Shown one piece after another: positions 34,289 through 44,195 of a stretch of 64,000 bases of DNA. Position numbers and translations under genes: made by a program. The DNA is taken from positions 3,844,001 through 3,908,000 of the forward strand of contig OZ257136.1 of the NCBI GenBank assembly GCA_965278995.1. Direction: 5' to 3'. Position 1 is the stretch's first letter. The number at the start of each line of letters is the position of its first letter. This stretch comes from JADJYF01 sp965278995 (GTDB lineage: Bacteria > Pseudomonadota > Gammaproteobacteria > Ga0077536). The notes under the pieces are model-generated. The model saw only the letters and a list, made by a program, of their open reading frames with translations. It did no database searches and was not told where the DNA came from.

Positions 34289-34601
34289 AACGGTCGGCGC
34301 GTGAGCGCATGTGTATCGACCCATTAAACACGCGCATCACCTCGCGCCCCGGAAGGGCACAGACTACGCACCAGCAGAACGCGCATGTCGTATCGCGGTG
34401 CAACAGCTAACGTGACGTATCTGTCAAGAGGCTGAAACGACTGCTTCTACCAACTGGTCTGCTTTTTGCTGACTGCAATCCCTGATCGCTCGAGCTGAGC
34501 GAGGTTCACATCGCCACTCGACCGACTGCGGCAAGCGCACCAACCACGCATGGATCATGCGATACCGCGCATCGACAGTCGGTCAGTCTTCGGAGGGATT
34601 T
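34289..34601. other. Intergenic region before the amidase gene
   Basis: 313 bases without a supportable gene. It contains the candidate sigma-54 site at 34455-34470 and, at its right end, a GGAGG ribosome binding site for the amidase. Short frames here have no start signals. I saw no terminator for msbA. Confidence 0.5.
34455..34470 (+). promoter_or_regulatory. Candidate sigma-54 promoter for the amidase
   Basis: TGG at 34455-34457 and TTGCT at 34466-34470 give the required GG-N10-GC spacing. The -12 half is ideal and the -24 half lacks the CAC. Transcription would begin near 34480, about 120 bases before the start codon. PEP-CTERM genes in other bacteria are often under sigma-54 with PrsK/PrsR, which fits the tail of the encoded protein. 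Confidence 0.35.
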
Positions 34602-36338
34602 ATGGCTGCCATTCTTGACTTCGCCTCGCACGGGGTCCGCGCGCGCGCCGCCAGGCTCGCACGCCAAGGCCGTGCACTCGGCCTATGCGCTGCGCTGATC
34701 GTTGCACCGGCTGCGTCGGCACTCGACATCGTCGATATCACCATCGGGGAAATCCAGGCCGGTCTTGCGGCCGGCACCTTCACGGCTGTGGAGCTCTACC
34801 AGGCGCATATCGAACGGATCAACGCCTATGAGCCCTTCTACAACGCGTTCACTTTCATGAACCCGAGCGCATTGGCCGAAGCCGCAGCGCTTGATGCCGA
34901 ATACGCGATAAGCGGCCCGCGTTCGCCGCTTCACGGCGTGCCGGTCTTGATCAAGGAAGCGATGGACGTCGCCGGCCTGCCCTCGACCGCCGGCTACACT
35001 GAGTTCAGCAGTCTCACGGGTGGCATCGATCTGATCCCGGAAACGGACGCGCCTGCCGTACGGCGTCTACGCGAAGCTGGCGCAGTGATCATTGGCAAGA
35101 CCAATATCCCGCGCTTCAGCCAGAGTGGCAACAATGCGAGTACGAGCTGGAACGGGCCGACTTTCAACGCTTATGACCGGACCCTGCAGCCGGGCGGCAG
35201 CAGCAGCGGCACTGCGATGGGAGTCGCCGGTAGCTTCGGCGTGATCGGCACAGCCGAGGAAACCGGTGGCTCGATTCAGAATCCGGCGGCGGCGCACAGC
35301 CTGGTCGGTGTTAAAACGACTTTTGGTCTGGTCCCGAATGCGGGCGTAGCGCCGTTGTCCGGTGCCACTCGCGATGTGGTCGGTCCACACGCGCGCAACG
35401 TCACCGACGCCGCCCTCATGCTTGACGTAATGGCCGGCTACACGCTCGAAGACGAGAAGACCATCGCCTCGGTCGGACACATCCCCGAGGGCGGCTACAC
35501 CAGTCAGCTATCGACCACTGCATTGCAGGGCAAGCGCTTCGGCCTGCTCGGCACGGGTTGGCGCAGCGGGATCACACTTGATCCGTTGACCGCAGCGATG
35601 TACGAACAGGCTAAATCCGAGCTCGTCGCCGAAGGCGCGACGCTGATCGATGACCCGTTTGCCGGCACCAACTTCAGCGCTTTGCGGGCCGCAATCCCCG
35701 GCGCTGGTGCTTCCAACGCCTACTACTTCGAGAACTGGCTTGAACGCATGGGACCGAGCATGGTCGCGAATGCCTTGGCCGAAGCGAACGATACGAGCTC
35801 GATCGCAGCGCTAGCGCTCCTCGGCATCTCGCCGTTCGCGCCGGGCGAACCTTTCGCCACTACGCCGACCAACTTCCCGGTCGAGTTCGCCAATCCCGAT
35901 ATCCCGGGTAACATCGATGCCTTCTTCGAGGCCCGTGCGGACCTGATCGCGCTGTTCAACGATGTGCTCGACACCCATGACCTCGATGGTCTGTTTTTCC
36001 CGCAAGCGGTGCGTCCGGTGCCTGACCTTGACGGTGCCGGCATCGGCGCTACTACCGTGTCCGAAATCAACATCGTCGGCAATCCCGGGGTGACGGTGTC
36101 TGGTGGCTACTACGCCGATGGCTCGCCGTTCAGTCTCATTTTCGTCGGCAAGTTGTGGTCCGAGGGCGAGCTGCTGGCCTTTGCCTATGACTACGAGCAG
36201 GCCACTTTGCACCGAGCGACACCTCAGCTCGTCCCCGTACCGGCGGCGCTGCCGCTGTTCGCGACGGCCGTGCTGATGCTCGTGCGCGGACACAGGTCGC
36301 ATCATCGTAGTGGTGACGAGCTGGCCGCGGCGGCCTGA
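34602..36338 (+). CDS. Secreted amidase-signature protein with PEP-CTERM-like tail
   Basis: 578 residues from the ATG at 34602, which has GGAGGG seven bases upstream. Signal peptide (LGLCAALIVAPAASA), then an amidase-signature domain with the Lys of VPVLIKEAMDVAG, the cis-Ser loop PGGSSSGTAMG and the nucleophile Ser in EETGGSIQNPAA. The C-terminus carries VPVPAALPLFATAVLML followed by basic residues, which matches the PEP-CTERM-like sorting tails common in gammaproteobacteria. It probably hydrolyses an amide outside the cytoplasm. No exosortase gene is in the window. Confidence 0.83.
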   Translation: MAAILDFASHGVRARAARLARQGRALGLCAALIVAPAASALDIVDITIGEIQAGLAAGTFTAVELYQAHIERINAYEPFYNAFTFMNPSALAEAAALDAEYAISGPRSPLHGVPVLIKEAMDVAGLPSTAGYTEFSSLTGGIDLIPETDAPAVRRLREAGAVIIGKTNIPRFSQSGNNASTSWNGPTFNAYDRTLQPGGSSSGTAMGVAGSFGVIGTAEETGGSIQNPAAAHSLVGVKTTFGLVPNAGVAPLSGATRDVVGPHARNVTDAALMLDVMAGYTLEDEKTIASVGHIPEGGYTSQLSTTALQGKRFGLLGTGWRSGITLDPLTAAMYEQAKSELVAEGATLIDDPFAGTNFSALRAAIPGAGASNAYYFENWLERMGPSMVANALAEANDTSSIAALALLGISPFAPGEPFATTPTNFPVEFANPDIPGNIDAFFEARADLIALFNDVLDTHDLDGLFFPQAVRPVPDLDGAGIGATTVSEINIVGNPGVTVSGGYYADGSPFSLIFVGKLWSEGELLAFAYDYEQATLHRATPQLVPVPAALPLFATAVLMLVRGHRSHHRSGDELAAAA

Positions 36339-36360
36339 GGTCGTTGCGCGGGGTGGTGTA

Positions 36361-36792
36361 GTGAGCACCGCCCCGCGCTCGATCGCAGTCGGCACGCCAC
36401 GCGCGAGGCGGGTACTGCTGTGTCTGTTGCTGGCATGCGCAGTGCGTGCGGCGATGGCGATCGACTGTGTCGAGAACGGCACCCAGCTCGAGCGCAATCT
36501 GTGCGCAACCCTGGATGCCGAGGCCGCGTCGAGTGAACTGGTCGCGCTCTACGCACGCGCGAGCGCGAGTCTCGACCCCGCGGCCGCAGGTGAGTTGGCT
36601 CGCCATCAGGCAGCCTGGACAGAAACCCGCGATGCCGCACTCGCTGCGGCGTTTCCGTGCGGACACGACGATCCGAGCGTGTGCTTCGGCGCCGACACCC
36701 CGCGCCAGTATGCGCGATTACAGGTTGAACTAACGCGTGCGCGCAGCGCCTGTCTGCGCCGTCTTATCGCTGGCGGCACCGGCACACCATGA
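36361..36792 (+). CDS. LprI-like (DUF1311) periplasmic protein
   Basis: 143 residues from a GTG at 36361 with GGGGTGG upstream. Signal peptide (VLLCLLLACAVRAAMA) followed by an LprI-type domain: IDCVENGTQLERNLCATL, then RHQAAWTETRDAAL and paired Cys residues near the end. LprI of mycobacteria inhibits lysozyme, but the domain is widespread and its role in Gram-negatives is not settled. Follows the amidase gene by 22 bases. Confidence 0.72.
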   Translation: MSTAPRSIAVGTPRARRVLLCLLLACAVRAAMAIDCVENGTQLERNLCATLDAEAASSELVALYARASASLDPAAAGELARHQAAWTETRDAALAAAFPCGHDDPSVCFGADTPRQYARLQVELTRARSACLRRLIAGGTGTP

Positions 36793-36838
36793 AGACGCAC
36801 GCCCAGGCCTGAACCGTGGCCATTACGACGCGTTCCGC

Positions 36839-37312
36839 TCAGAACGACACGCAGTCCCCGCCGTCGACCCGCATCACGGAATACTGCTCGAACTGCTGTT
36901 TGTAAGCAGTGCGGATGGCTTCGATGGCAGCCTCACTGTCAGCTGAGGGCGTGTACCAGATGAGCAGAATGCGCGAGCTGCTCGCGCCAATCGCGCCATC
37001 CGGCCCGCGCCACTGCCCGCGACCGCCCAACTCGGTCAGTCCGTCGGGGAAGCGCGGCGTAACTTCGCGGCTGACGAAGCCAAGCCATTCGGTATCCGCG
37101 ATTGGCTGGCCATCGTTGCGCGCGGTCGCGAACAGCAGTTCGACGCGCGCCAGGTAGTTCGCGCCCGGCGCGGTACAGACTGGCGCGTCCGGATTGACGA
37201 TCGTTGCGCGAGCCACCGCCGCCGTGCCATCGGCAGAGGCGACTGCTGCCAGCCCTGTGGCCAGGAACGCAGCGAGTGCGATCCGACCAGCCGATCGATG
37301 GCGACCGCTCAA
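36839..37312 (-). CDS. DUF3574 family secreted protein
   Basis: 157 residues. A signal peptide (IALAAFLATGLAAVASA) leads into a domain with WLGFVSREVTPRFPDGLTEL, GQWRGPDGAIG and SSRILLIWYTP, the conserved wording of DUF3574 as I know it. Two Cys may pair. Function unknown. It starts with an ATGA overlap on the TonB-dependent receptor stop, so the two are co-translated and may share a substrate or stress response. Confidence 0.8.
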   Translation of the reverse strand: MSGRHRSAGRIALAAFLATGLAAVASADGTAAVARATIVNPDAPVCTAPGANYLARVELLFATARNDGQPIADTEWLGFVSREVTPRFPDGLTELGGRGQWRGPDGAIGASSSRILLIWYTPSADSEAAIEAIRTAYKQQFEQYSVMRVDGGDCVSF

Positions 37313-39855
37313 AACGTCAGCCTGGCGCCGGCATAGACGAAGCGCCCGTTGAACCCAATCGGCGAAAGCACATCGTAAGGCAGGTTGCCGAAATAGCTGA
37401 TGTCGGCGCTCGACTTGTCGGGATAGTTGTCGAACAGATTGGTCACGCCGGCGAACACGTTGACCTGCTTCGTGATGTCATAGCCGAGTTCGGTGTCGAA
37501 CTGCCATTCGCCGCCATAGGTCTGCTCTGGCTCGAAGCCGCCGCCAAAGTTGAACACGCGCGTGGTCTTACCATAGAAAGTCGCCCGACCGACCACCGTC
37601 CAGCGTTCGTCCTCCCAGGTCGCGCTCAGGATGCCTTTGTGCTTCGGCGCGGCGTCCTCGACCGTGTTCTGCTCTTCGACGCCAATCAAGATCACGCCCG
37701 GAACACTCGGATTATTGACGTCGCGGATATGCGTCTTGGCATAAGAGTAAGCAAGCGAGAGGTCCAACGTACCGCGCAGTGCGTCGGCCGAATGGGTGGC
37801 GACGAAATCCACGCCTTCGGTGCGCGTATCGACCGCATTGGTGAAGAAATTTGCTGCCGTGATATTGCGCGAGAGGCAGGCCGCAGCAGCGGTTAGGCTG
37901 ACCGAGGGCACTGAGCAGTCGATGCGTTCGCTCAAGGTGATGCGATCATCGATGTCAATGCGATAAGCATCGACCGTCGCAACGACGCCGTAAGGCAGCT
38001 CACCGGTCAGGCCAACGCTGAAGTTGAGCGACTTCTCGGCGTCGAGATCCTCGGCGCCGAGCGCGCGTGCGACGGCGGCGTCCACCGGCAACGTATTGAC
38101 CGTCGTCAATACGCCACCCGCGCCGAAAGAGGTCGAGGACGCGGCGAAGCCGAGCTGGACCAGTGAGGGTGCACGGAAGCTGTTCGACACCGAACTGCGC
38201 AACGCGTAACCATCGACGAATTCCCAGCGTGTGGCGAACTTGCCCGACGCCGTATCGCCGAAATCGCTGGCGTGCTCGAAGCGGCCGGCGATGGCGACAA
38301 AAATGTTTTCTGCCAGATCGGTCGAGAGCTCGGTATAAGCGCTGTATACGTCGCGATCGAGGCTGCGCGCTTCGGCCGGCAGCAGGCCGCCGCCGGCCTG
38401 TGCACCGATGGCGAGGAAGTTGGGTGCACCGGCAAAGGGGCCGGCCGCGAAAGACGCCGGCTCGCCCGATTTGCTCTCAAAACCCTGATGACGGTACTCG
38501 ATACCCGAGGCCACCGTGAGCGGTGCGACCAGCCCGACCTCGAAAGGACGATCGACGTCGACGTTCGCGCTGAACAATGTGTTCTGATAATCGCCGGAGT
38601 CAAAACGCGTCGGGCTGGTCGGCCCGAGTGAAGGATTGAGCGAACGGCGAACGCCGCTTTCGAATTCGTTCTGACCATAGGACAGGCTGGCGTCCCAGTT
38701 CCAGCCCACCACTTCACCGCGCAGGCCGCCGGTGCCCGCGATATCCTCGTTATCGCCGGTCGAGATCGGGCGATAGCCCAGGGGGTAGACCGACTGGATG
38801 TTGGCGCTGCTGATCGGGTAGCGGAAGAAGCCGGTGCCTTCCGCTTCGCGATGATTATAGGTTGCGAAACCATACGCTTCGATGGCGGGCAGGATGGACG
38901 TTGCGCTGTTCAGCCACAGGTTGACGTCTTCCGACTCGCCATCGCCGGGCTTGAAATTGCGCAGACCACCGACCAGCGCGATGTTGCCGGCATCCTCGAA
39001 GAAAGGCACCGTATCGGCGCCGGCGCGATTGGTCTGATTGCGGTCGCGGTATTCGACGCCGGCACGCAGGAAGCCGTCGGCACCGACAGGCACACCGACA
39101 GCTGCGCGCGTGGTCAAGGTCCCGCCGTCGGTAATGTTCTCGTCTGTCGGATCGAAGTCGGTGATGTGACCGCCGTAACTCACGCTCGCCTCGACACCCT
39201 GCGGGCGTTCGTCCAGCACCACGTTGATGACACCCGCGATGGCATCGGCGCCATATTGCGCACCAGCGCCATCGCGCAGCACTTCGACGCGGCTGATGGC
39301 ATTGGTCGGGATCGAATTGAAATCGACCGGCGCGGTGCCGCGCCCGGTCTTGGCGTCGATACCCGTGATCGAGGTCGTATGGCGCCGCTTGCCATTGACC
39401 AGCACCAGCACCTGGTCCGGGCTCAGGCCGCGCAGCTGCGCCGGGCGCACGAGGTCGGCCGAACCCGAGTTCGACTGGCGGATGATGTTGAATGAGGGCA
39501 CCAGGGTTTGCAGCGTCTGGCCGAACTCACCGCCAAGGGCGCCGGCGCTGTCGAGTTGCTTGCGGTTGATGGCATCGACCGGAACAGGGCTGTTGAGGAT
39601 CGAGCGAGCGCTGCCACGGGTGCCGGTGACGAGAACGGTTTCAGTGGGCTCGGACCGGGCGCCCTTTTCAGCACTGCTGGTGTCCTCAGCGGCACCTTCG
39701 GCCGCGCTGAGGACACCGGCGTACCCGGCGAGCAGGGCACTGATAACAAGCACCAGGCGGCGTTGGCGCAGCGGCGGAACCGTGCAAGCCCAGCGTAGCT
39801 GGGCTGCATTAAATGTGACCAAAATTGGTCGCGGTCTGTTGTGTACAAATGTCAT
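37309..39855 (-). CDS. TonB-dependent outer-membrane receptor
   Basis: 848 residues. An ATG with CAGGAAAG upstream, a hydrophobic signal (RRLVLVISALLAGYAGVLSA), then a TonB box-like ETVLVTG and a plug domain (PAQLRGLSPDQVLVLVNGKR, AISRVEVLRDGAGAQYGADA). The 22-strand barrel ends in YAGARLTF with the required terminal aromatic. The RHT/QLR plug wording is close to the large receptor group that is often for uncharacterised substrates. Energy should come from one of the two TonB systems here. The ligand is unknown. Confidence 0.92.
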   Translation of the reverse strand: MTFVHNRPRPILVTFNAAQLRWACTVPPLRQRRLVLVISALLAGYAGVLSAAEGAAEDTSSAEKGARSEPTETVLVTGTRGSARSILNSPVPVDAINRKQLDSAGALGGEFGQTLQTLVPSFNIIRQSNSGSADLVRPAQLRGLSPDQVLVLVNGKRRHTTSITGIDAKTGRGTAPVDFNSIPTNAISRVEVLRDGAGAQYGADAIAGVINVVLDERPQGVEASVSYGGHITDFDPTDENITDGGTLTTRAAVGVPVGADGFLRAGVEYRDRNQTNRAGADTVPFFEDAGNIALVGGLRNFKPGDGESEDVNLWLNSATSILPAIEAYGFATYNHREAEGTGFFRYPISSANIQSVYPLGYRPISTGDNEDIAGTGGLRGEVVGWNWDASLSYGQNEFESGVRRSLNPSLGPTSPTRFDSGDYQNTLFSANVDVDRPFEVGLVAPLTVASGIEYRHQGFESKSGEPASFAAGPFAGAPNFLAIGAQAGGGLLPAEARSLDRDVYSAYTELSTDLAENIFVAIAGRFEHASDFGDTASGKFATRWEFVDGYALRSSVSNSFRAPSLVQLGFAASSTSFGAGGVLTTVNTLPVDAAVARALGAEDLDAEKSLNFSVGLTGELPYGVVATVDAYRIDIDDRITLSERIDCSVPSVSLTAAAACLSRNITAANFFTNAVDTRTEGVDFVATHSADALRGTLDLSLAYSYAKTHIRDVNNPSVPGVILIGVEEQNTVEDAAPKHKGILSATWEDERWTVVGRATFYGKTTRVFNFGGGFEPEQTYGGEWQFDTELGYDITKQVNVFAGVTNLFDNYPDKSSADISYFGNLPYDVLSPIGFNGRFVYAGARLTF

Positions 39856-39903
39856 GTAACTTTCCTGGTCTGGCGTTTCGATCAGGGAGCAAACTGTATG
39901 CCA

Positions 39904-39927
39904 CGGAAGTCATTAAGAAAACTTCCG
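39904..39927. promoter_or_regulatory. Inverted repeat upstream of the receptor gene
   Basis: CGGAAGT (39904-39910) and ACTTCCG (39921-39927) flank an AT-rich ten-base spacer, about 50 bases before the receptor start. It may be an operator or the stem of a leader hairpin. The rest of 39856-40092 shows no gene. Confidence 0.4.
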
Positions 39928-40092
39928 GCAGGAAATGAACAGGAATCAGGCCTACGCGTCGGGCTTTCTACCACTGTGGAGATGCACGGCGCGGCAACAG
40001 CAGCGGGGCGCCGTCATATGTGCGCCCTCGCTAGGTTCCATCACGGACAGCAGCACCAGTGAGCGAGTGCCTCGGGCACGGCACGCGCGGAT

Positions 40093-42069
40093 TTAACGGC
40101 GCCGTGTCGGCCTGAAGCGCGCGACGCGCCGTACCAGCGCCCTTACGTCGGCGGTGGTCGAGCGCGCGTAACGCAGCGCGACGTACAACCGCGTGATGCC
40201 GCTGATCTCCCCCGCCAGATCGGCGCGCGCCAGCATCGCCCGCCGTGCAAAAGCGAGCGGCGGTTCACTCGGATGCCGCGCCACACCGACACGCTCGAGG
40301 CGCGCACAGAAGCGCGCATAGGCTGCGTGTGCTGCATCAGTCGTCTGGTGATGGGCGCGCAAGAGCAGCACGGCCAGTGCTGTTGTCACCGCTGCAAGCG
40401 TCAGCGTGAGCGCGATGACGAGATTGCCGGCGTCCCAATCTTCGAGGCCGAAATCGGACAACAACCGCTGTTGTTGTTGCGCTGAATAGCCGAGCACCCA
40501 CTGGTTCCACCCATATGCGGCAGCGTCCAGCGTATCGCGCAGACGAACCCACAGCAGCGACGCCCCGCTGTCGCGTCGCAATCCGTTCAATCCTCGTTGC
40601 GGCAGAGCATCCAGACTGCCCAACGACAAGCGCTCCGGTGCCACGGCCGCTGTCGGATCGACGCGTACCCAGCCGCGCTGACCAAGATAGACCTCGGCCC
40701 AGGCATGGGCGTCTCGCTGGCGTACCACCAGATAGTCGCCGATGCCGTTGTATTCGCCGCCTTGATAACCCGTGACGACGCGCGCCGGCACGCCGGCGGC
40801 GCGCATCAGCACGACAAACGACGAGGCGTAATGTTCACAGAATCCCTCGCGCGTCGTGAACAGAAAATCGTCGACCGAATCATCTGGCAGCGGCGGCGGC
40901 GTCAATGAATAGATAAATGAATTATCGTGGTAGTAGGCCAACGCGCGCTCGACGATTGCCTGCGGTGTTGCCGCGCTTGCCGCCCATTTACCTGCCAGCG
41001 CCACCGCCCGCTGATGCCGTCCGGGCGGTAATTCGAGCGCGACGCGACGTTCACGCGCACTCATCTCGCGCAGCTGGTAGTCGACTGCCGAAGTGAACTC
41101 ATAGCGCTGGCGCTGACGTACGGCGTCGTTGACCATCAGGCGACGATCGGCGGTCAAGCGAACGCCCTCTGGCACTACCGTAACGAGATCCAGACCCAGC
41201 AACCAGCGCTTGCGATGCGGCTCGAGCGTGACGGCATAGCGATAGCGTGGTCCGCGCGTCTCACTGATCGTTGCCGGGCCGTCGCCGACGTAACCGCCAT
41301 GCCAGCTGCGTCCGTCGGTGCGCCACAGGACCGGCCCACGCCAATAGAGATCGCGGGCGCGCGGTGCGGCCTCGAAGAACTCGACGCGAAATGCAATTTC
41401 GTCGGACAGCCCCAGCCGCGTGATCTGCCCAATAGTCATGTCATCGCTGAGTCCGCTCACCGCATCGAAAGCGTCTTGCGGCAAGCCCCACAGCGGTCCG
41501 GGCAGGCGCGGAAACAATACGAACGCAATCACCATCAGCGGCATCGCCTGTGCCGTCATGACGCTGGCGAGGCGCAGCATGCGGCTGCGATCCCGATACG
41601 CTGGTGGCGTATTGAATTGCACCAGGACGGTCGTCACCAGTACGACCACGAACAGCATGTAGGCGGCTGTCGTCAGTGTCTGCGAATAAAAGAAATTCGT
41701 TACGACCAGGAAGTAACAGAGAAAGGTGACGATGTAGTAGTCGCGTGAACCACGCATTTCGAGCAGCTTCAAGCCGAGCAGAGCAGCGAGCAGCTCGACG
41801 CCCGCATCGCGGCCGAGCTGACCGCGATAGGTAATATAAATGCCAACGAAAGCGCCGAGCGCGACAAATTCCTTGGCGACACGCAGCCAGCGATGATCGG
41901 CGTCCGGCAAGGGCAGTCGCTGCTCGGCGCCAAGCACGCGCCACAGTGCACAAGCGACCACTGCCACCGACAATAGCAGCGGGAACCGCAGCAGATGCGG
42001 CGCCAGTGCCAGCAGCAGCGTGGCGGTGACCCAGACAACTTCGCTGGTCTGCAGGCGAACGGCGCTCAT
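40093..42069 (-). CDS. TgpA-like transglutaminase membrane protein (DUF3488)
   Basis: 658 residues from the ATG at 42067-42069, overlapping the DUF58 gene stop by four bases (ATGA). Several N-terminal helices (about residues 10-190) are followed by a periplasmic transglutaminase-like domain with Cys in GFCEHYASSFVVL, His in QRDAHAWAEVYL and Asp in WVRVDPTAAV, and a further helix near the C-terminus. In Pseudomonas TgpA is essential. Last gene of a moxR-DUF58-tgpA operon. Confidence 0.9.
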   Translation of the reverse strand: MSAVRLQTSEVVWVTATLLLALAPHLLRFPLLLSVAVVACALWRVLGAEQRLPLPDADHRWLRVAKEFVALGAFVGIYITYRGQLGRDAGVELLAALLGLKLLEMRGSRDYYIVTFLCYFLVVTNFFYSQTLTTAAYMLFVVVLVTTVLVQFNTPPAYRDRSRMLRLASVMTAQAMPLMVIAFVLFPRLPGPLWGLPQDAFDAVSGLSDDMTIGQITRLGLSDEIAFRVEFFEAAPRARDLYWRGPVLWRTDGRSWHGGYVGDGPATISETRGPRYRYAVTLEPHRKRWLLGLDLVTVVPEGVRLTADRRLMVNDAVRQRQRYEFTSAVDYQLREMSARERRVALELPPGRHQRAVALAGKWAASAATPQAIVERALAYYHDNSFIYSLTPPPLPDDSVDDFLFTTREGFCEHYASSFVVLMRAAGVPARVVTGYQGGEYNGIGDYLVVRQRDAHAWAEVYLGQRGWVRVDPTAAVAPERLSLGSLDALPQRGLNGLRRDSGASLLWVRLRDTLDAAAYGWNQWVLGYSAQQQQRLLSDFGLEDWDAGNLVIALTLTLAAVTTALAVLLLRAHHQTTDAAHAAYARFCARLERVGVARHPSEPPLAFARRAMLARADLAGEISGITRLYVALRYARSTTADVRALVRRVARFRPTRRR

Positions 42070-43037
42070 GGGTCGGGTTCGGCGTACAACGCCAGTGCGC
42101 GCAGACAGTGCTGGCAATGTGCCTCACCCTGACCGTAGTCGATCTGCACGCCAGGCAGGTCGAGGCCGAAAGCGAGACCCTCGCGACGAGCCTGCAGCAC
42201 CCATTTGGCGAGCTGTGAGAGACGCATTTCAGTCTGCGGTAACGTTCGCACGGCCGCCCAGGACAACCACACGCGTTCAGCGGTTGCACCCTGGAACCGC
42301 TTGACCATCAGCGGCTGCTCACGCGCCAGTGTCTTCCAGGCAATGGCACGGACCGGATCGCCGGCGCTGTAGGCGCGCAGACCAACGAAGTCGTCGGTAC
42401 CGGTAGTCGGCATCTGCTTGTGCCCGGCGAGATTGCCGCCGGCGTAAGGCAACGGCAGTTCGCCGCGCGGTGCGGGGTAGACCAGACAACGCGTGCCACT
42501 CTCGAAATAAGCCCAGGCCCGCAGGATGCCGAGCGGATAGCGGCTCTCGATGCGCAGACGTGTCAGCGGCAACCAACCACGATGCGTGCTCGCGCGCGTG
42601 ACCGCAACCAGTTCACGCGCCATCGGCGCGAGATTGAAGGCAGTCTTGACCCGATCGAGGTGACGACGCTCGGCGCGACGCATCCCGCCCGGCCAGTAGC
42701 CGAGTTCCAGACTGAGTCGCGCCTGTCGCGCGCCACTGTCGAACAGGCAGGCAAACTCGGCGGTCTCACCGGCAAATATCGGCGCAGCGCTGGCATCGAC
42801 GAAAGCGAGTCCGGCAAGATTGCGATAGGTATGCAGCATTGCCACCATGACGATGCCGGCGAGCAGAAAACTGAGCAGATAGCCGAGTGCGTTGTCGTAA
42901 TTGATCGAACCGAGCCCGATGACCAGCAGCATGATGCCAAACGTATAGCCGGCCGCTGTCGGCAGGATATATACGCGCCGACGATCGAGTCGATCAAGTC
43001 GAACGGGCGCAGCATTCGCCAGGGCTTCAGTCGCCAT
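42066..43037 (-). CDS. DUF58 family protein
   Basis: About 323 residues from the ATG at 43035-43037; a GTG at 43080-43082 immediately after the moxR stop is a possible longer start. Two N-terminal helices (YTFGIMLLVIGLGSINYDNA, LLSFLLAGIVMVAMLH) precede a soluble part with ESRYPLGILRAWAYF and the DUF58 core FVGLRAYSAGDPVRAIAWKTLA. The usual partner of MoxR ATPases; thought to be a substrate or membrane receptor for them. Confidence 0.85.
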   Translation of the reverse strand: MATEALANAAPVRLDRLDRRRVYILPTAAGYTFGIMLLVIGLGSINYDNALGYLLSFLLAGIVMVAMLHTYRNLAGLAFVDASAAPIFAGETAEFACLFDSGARQARLSLELGYWPGGMRRAERRHLDRVKTAFNLAPMARELVAVTRASTHRGWLPLTRLRIESRYPLGILRAWAYFESGTRCLVYPAPRGELPLPYAGGNLAGHKQMPTTGTDDFVGLRAYSAGDPVRAIAWKTLAREQPLMVKRFQGATAERVWLSWAAVRTLPQTEMRLSQLAKWVLQARREGLAFGLDLPGVQIDYGQGEAHCQHCLRALALYAEPDP

Positions 43038-43082
43038 GCTGCCCGGTCCGCCTGCTGGCTCGCGGCAGCGGCGCGGCCGCAC

Positions 43083-44039
<957 letters not shown>

Positions 44040-44195
44040 AGGTTTCCTATCATGCTCCCGGTGGTGGGCACTGTCATGCGGCGAGGACATCGGCTTCGCC
44101 GACGACTCAAGCTTGGTGCCCTCTGCGCCGATTCTAGGTCGGGGCCGCTTGGATGATAGCGGCACCCGGGGACCAGGGTGCAACAAGGGCCGCGC

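Noticed and set aside
39841..40062. Plus-strand 73-codon frame opposite the receptor promoter region
   Set aside because: No ribosome binding site or domain; covers the regulatory region of the receptor gene.
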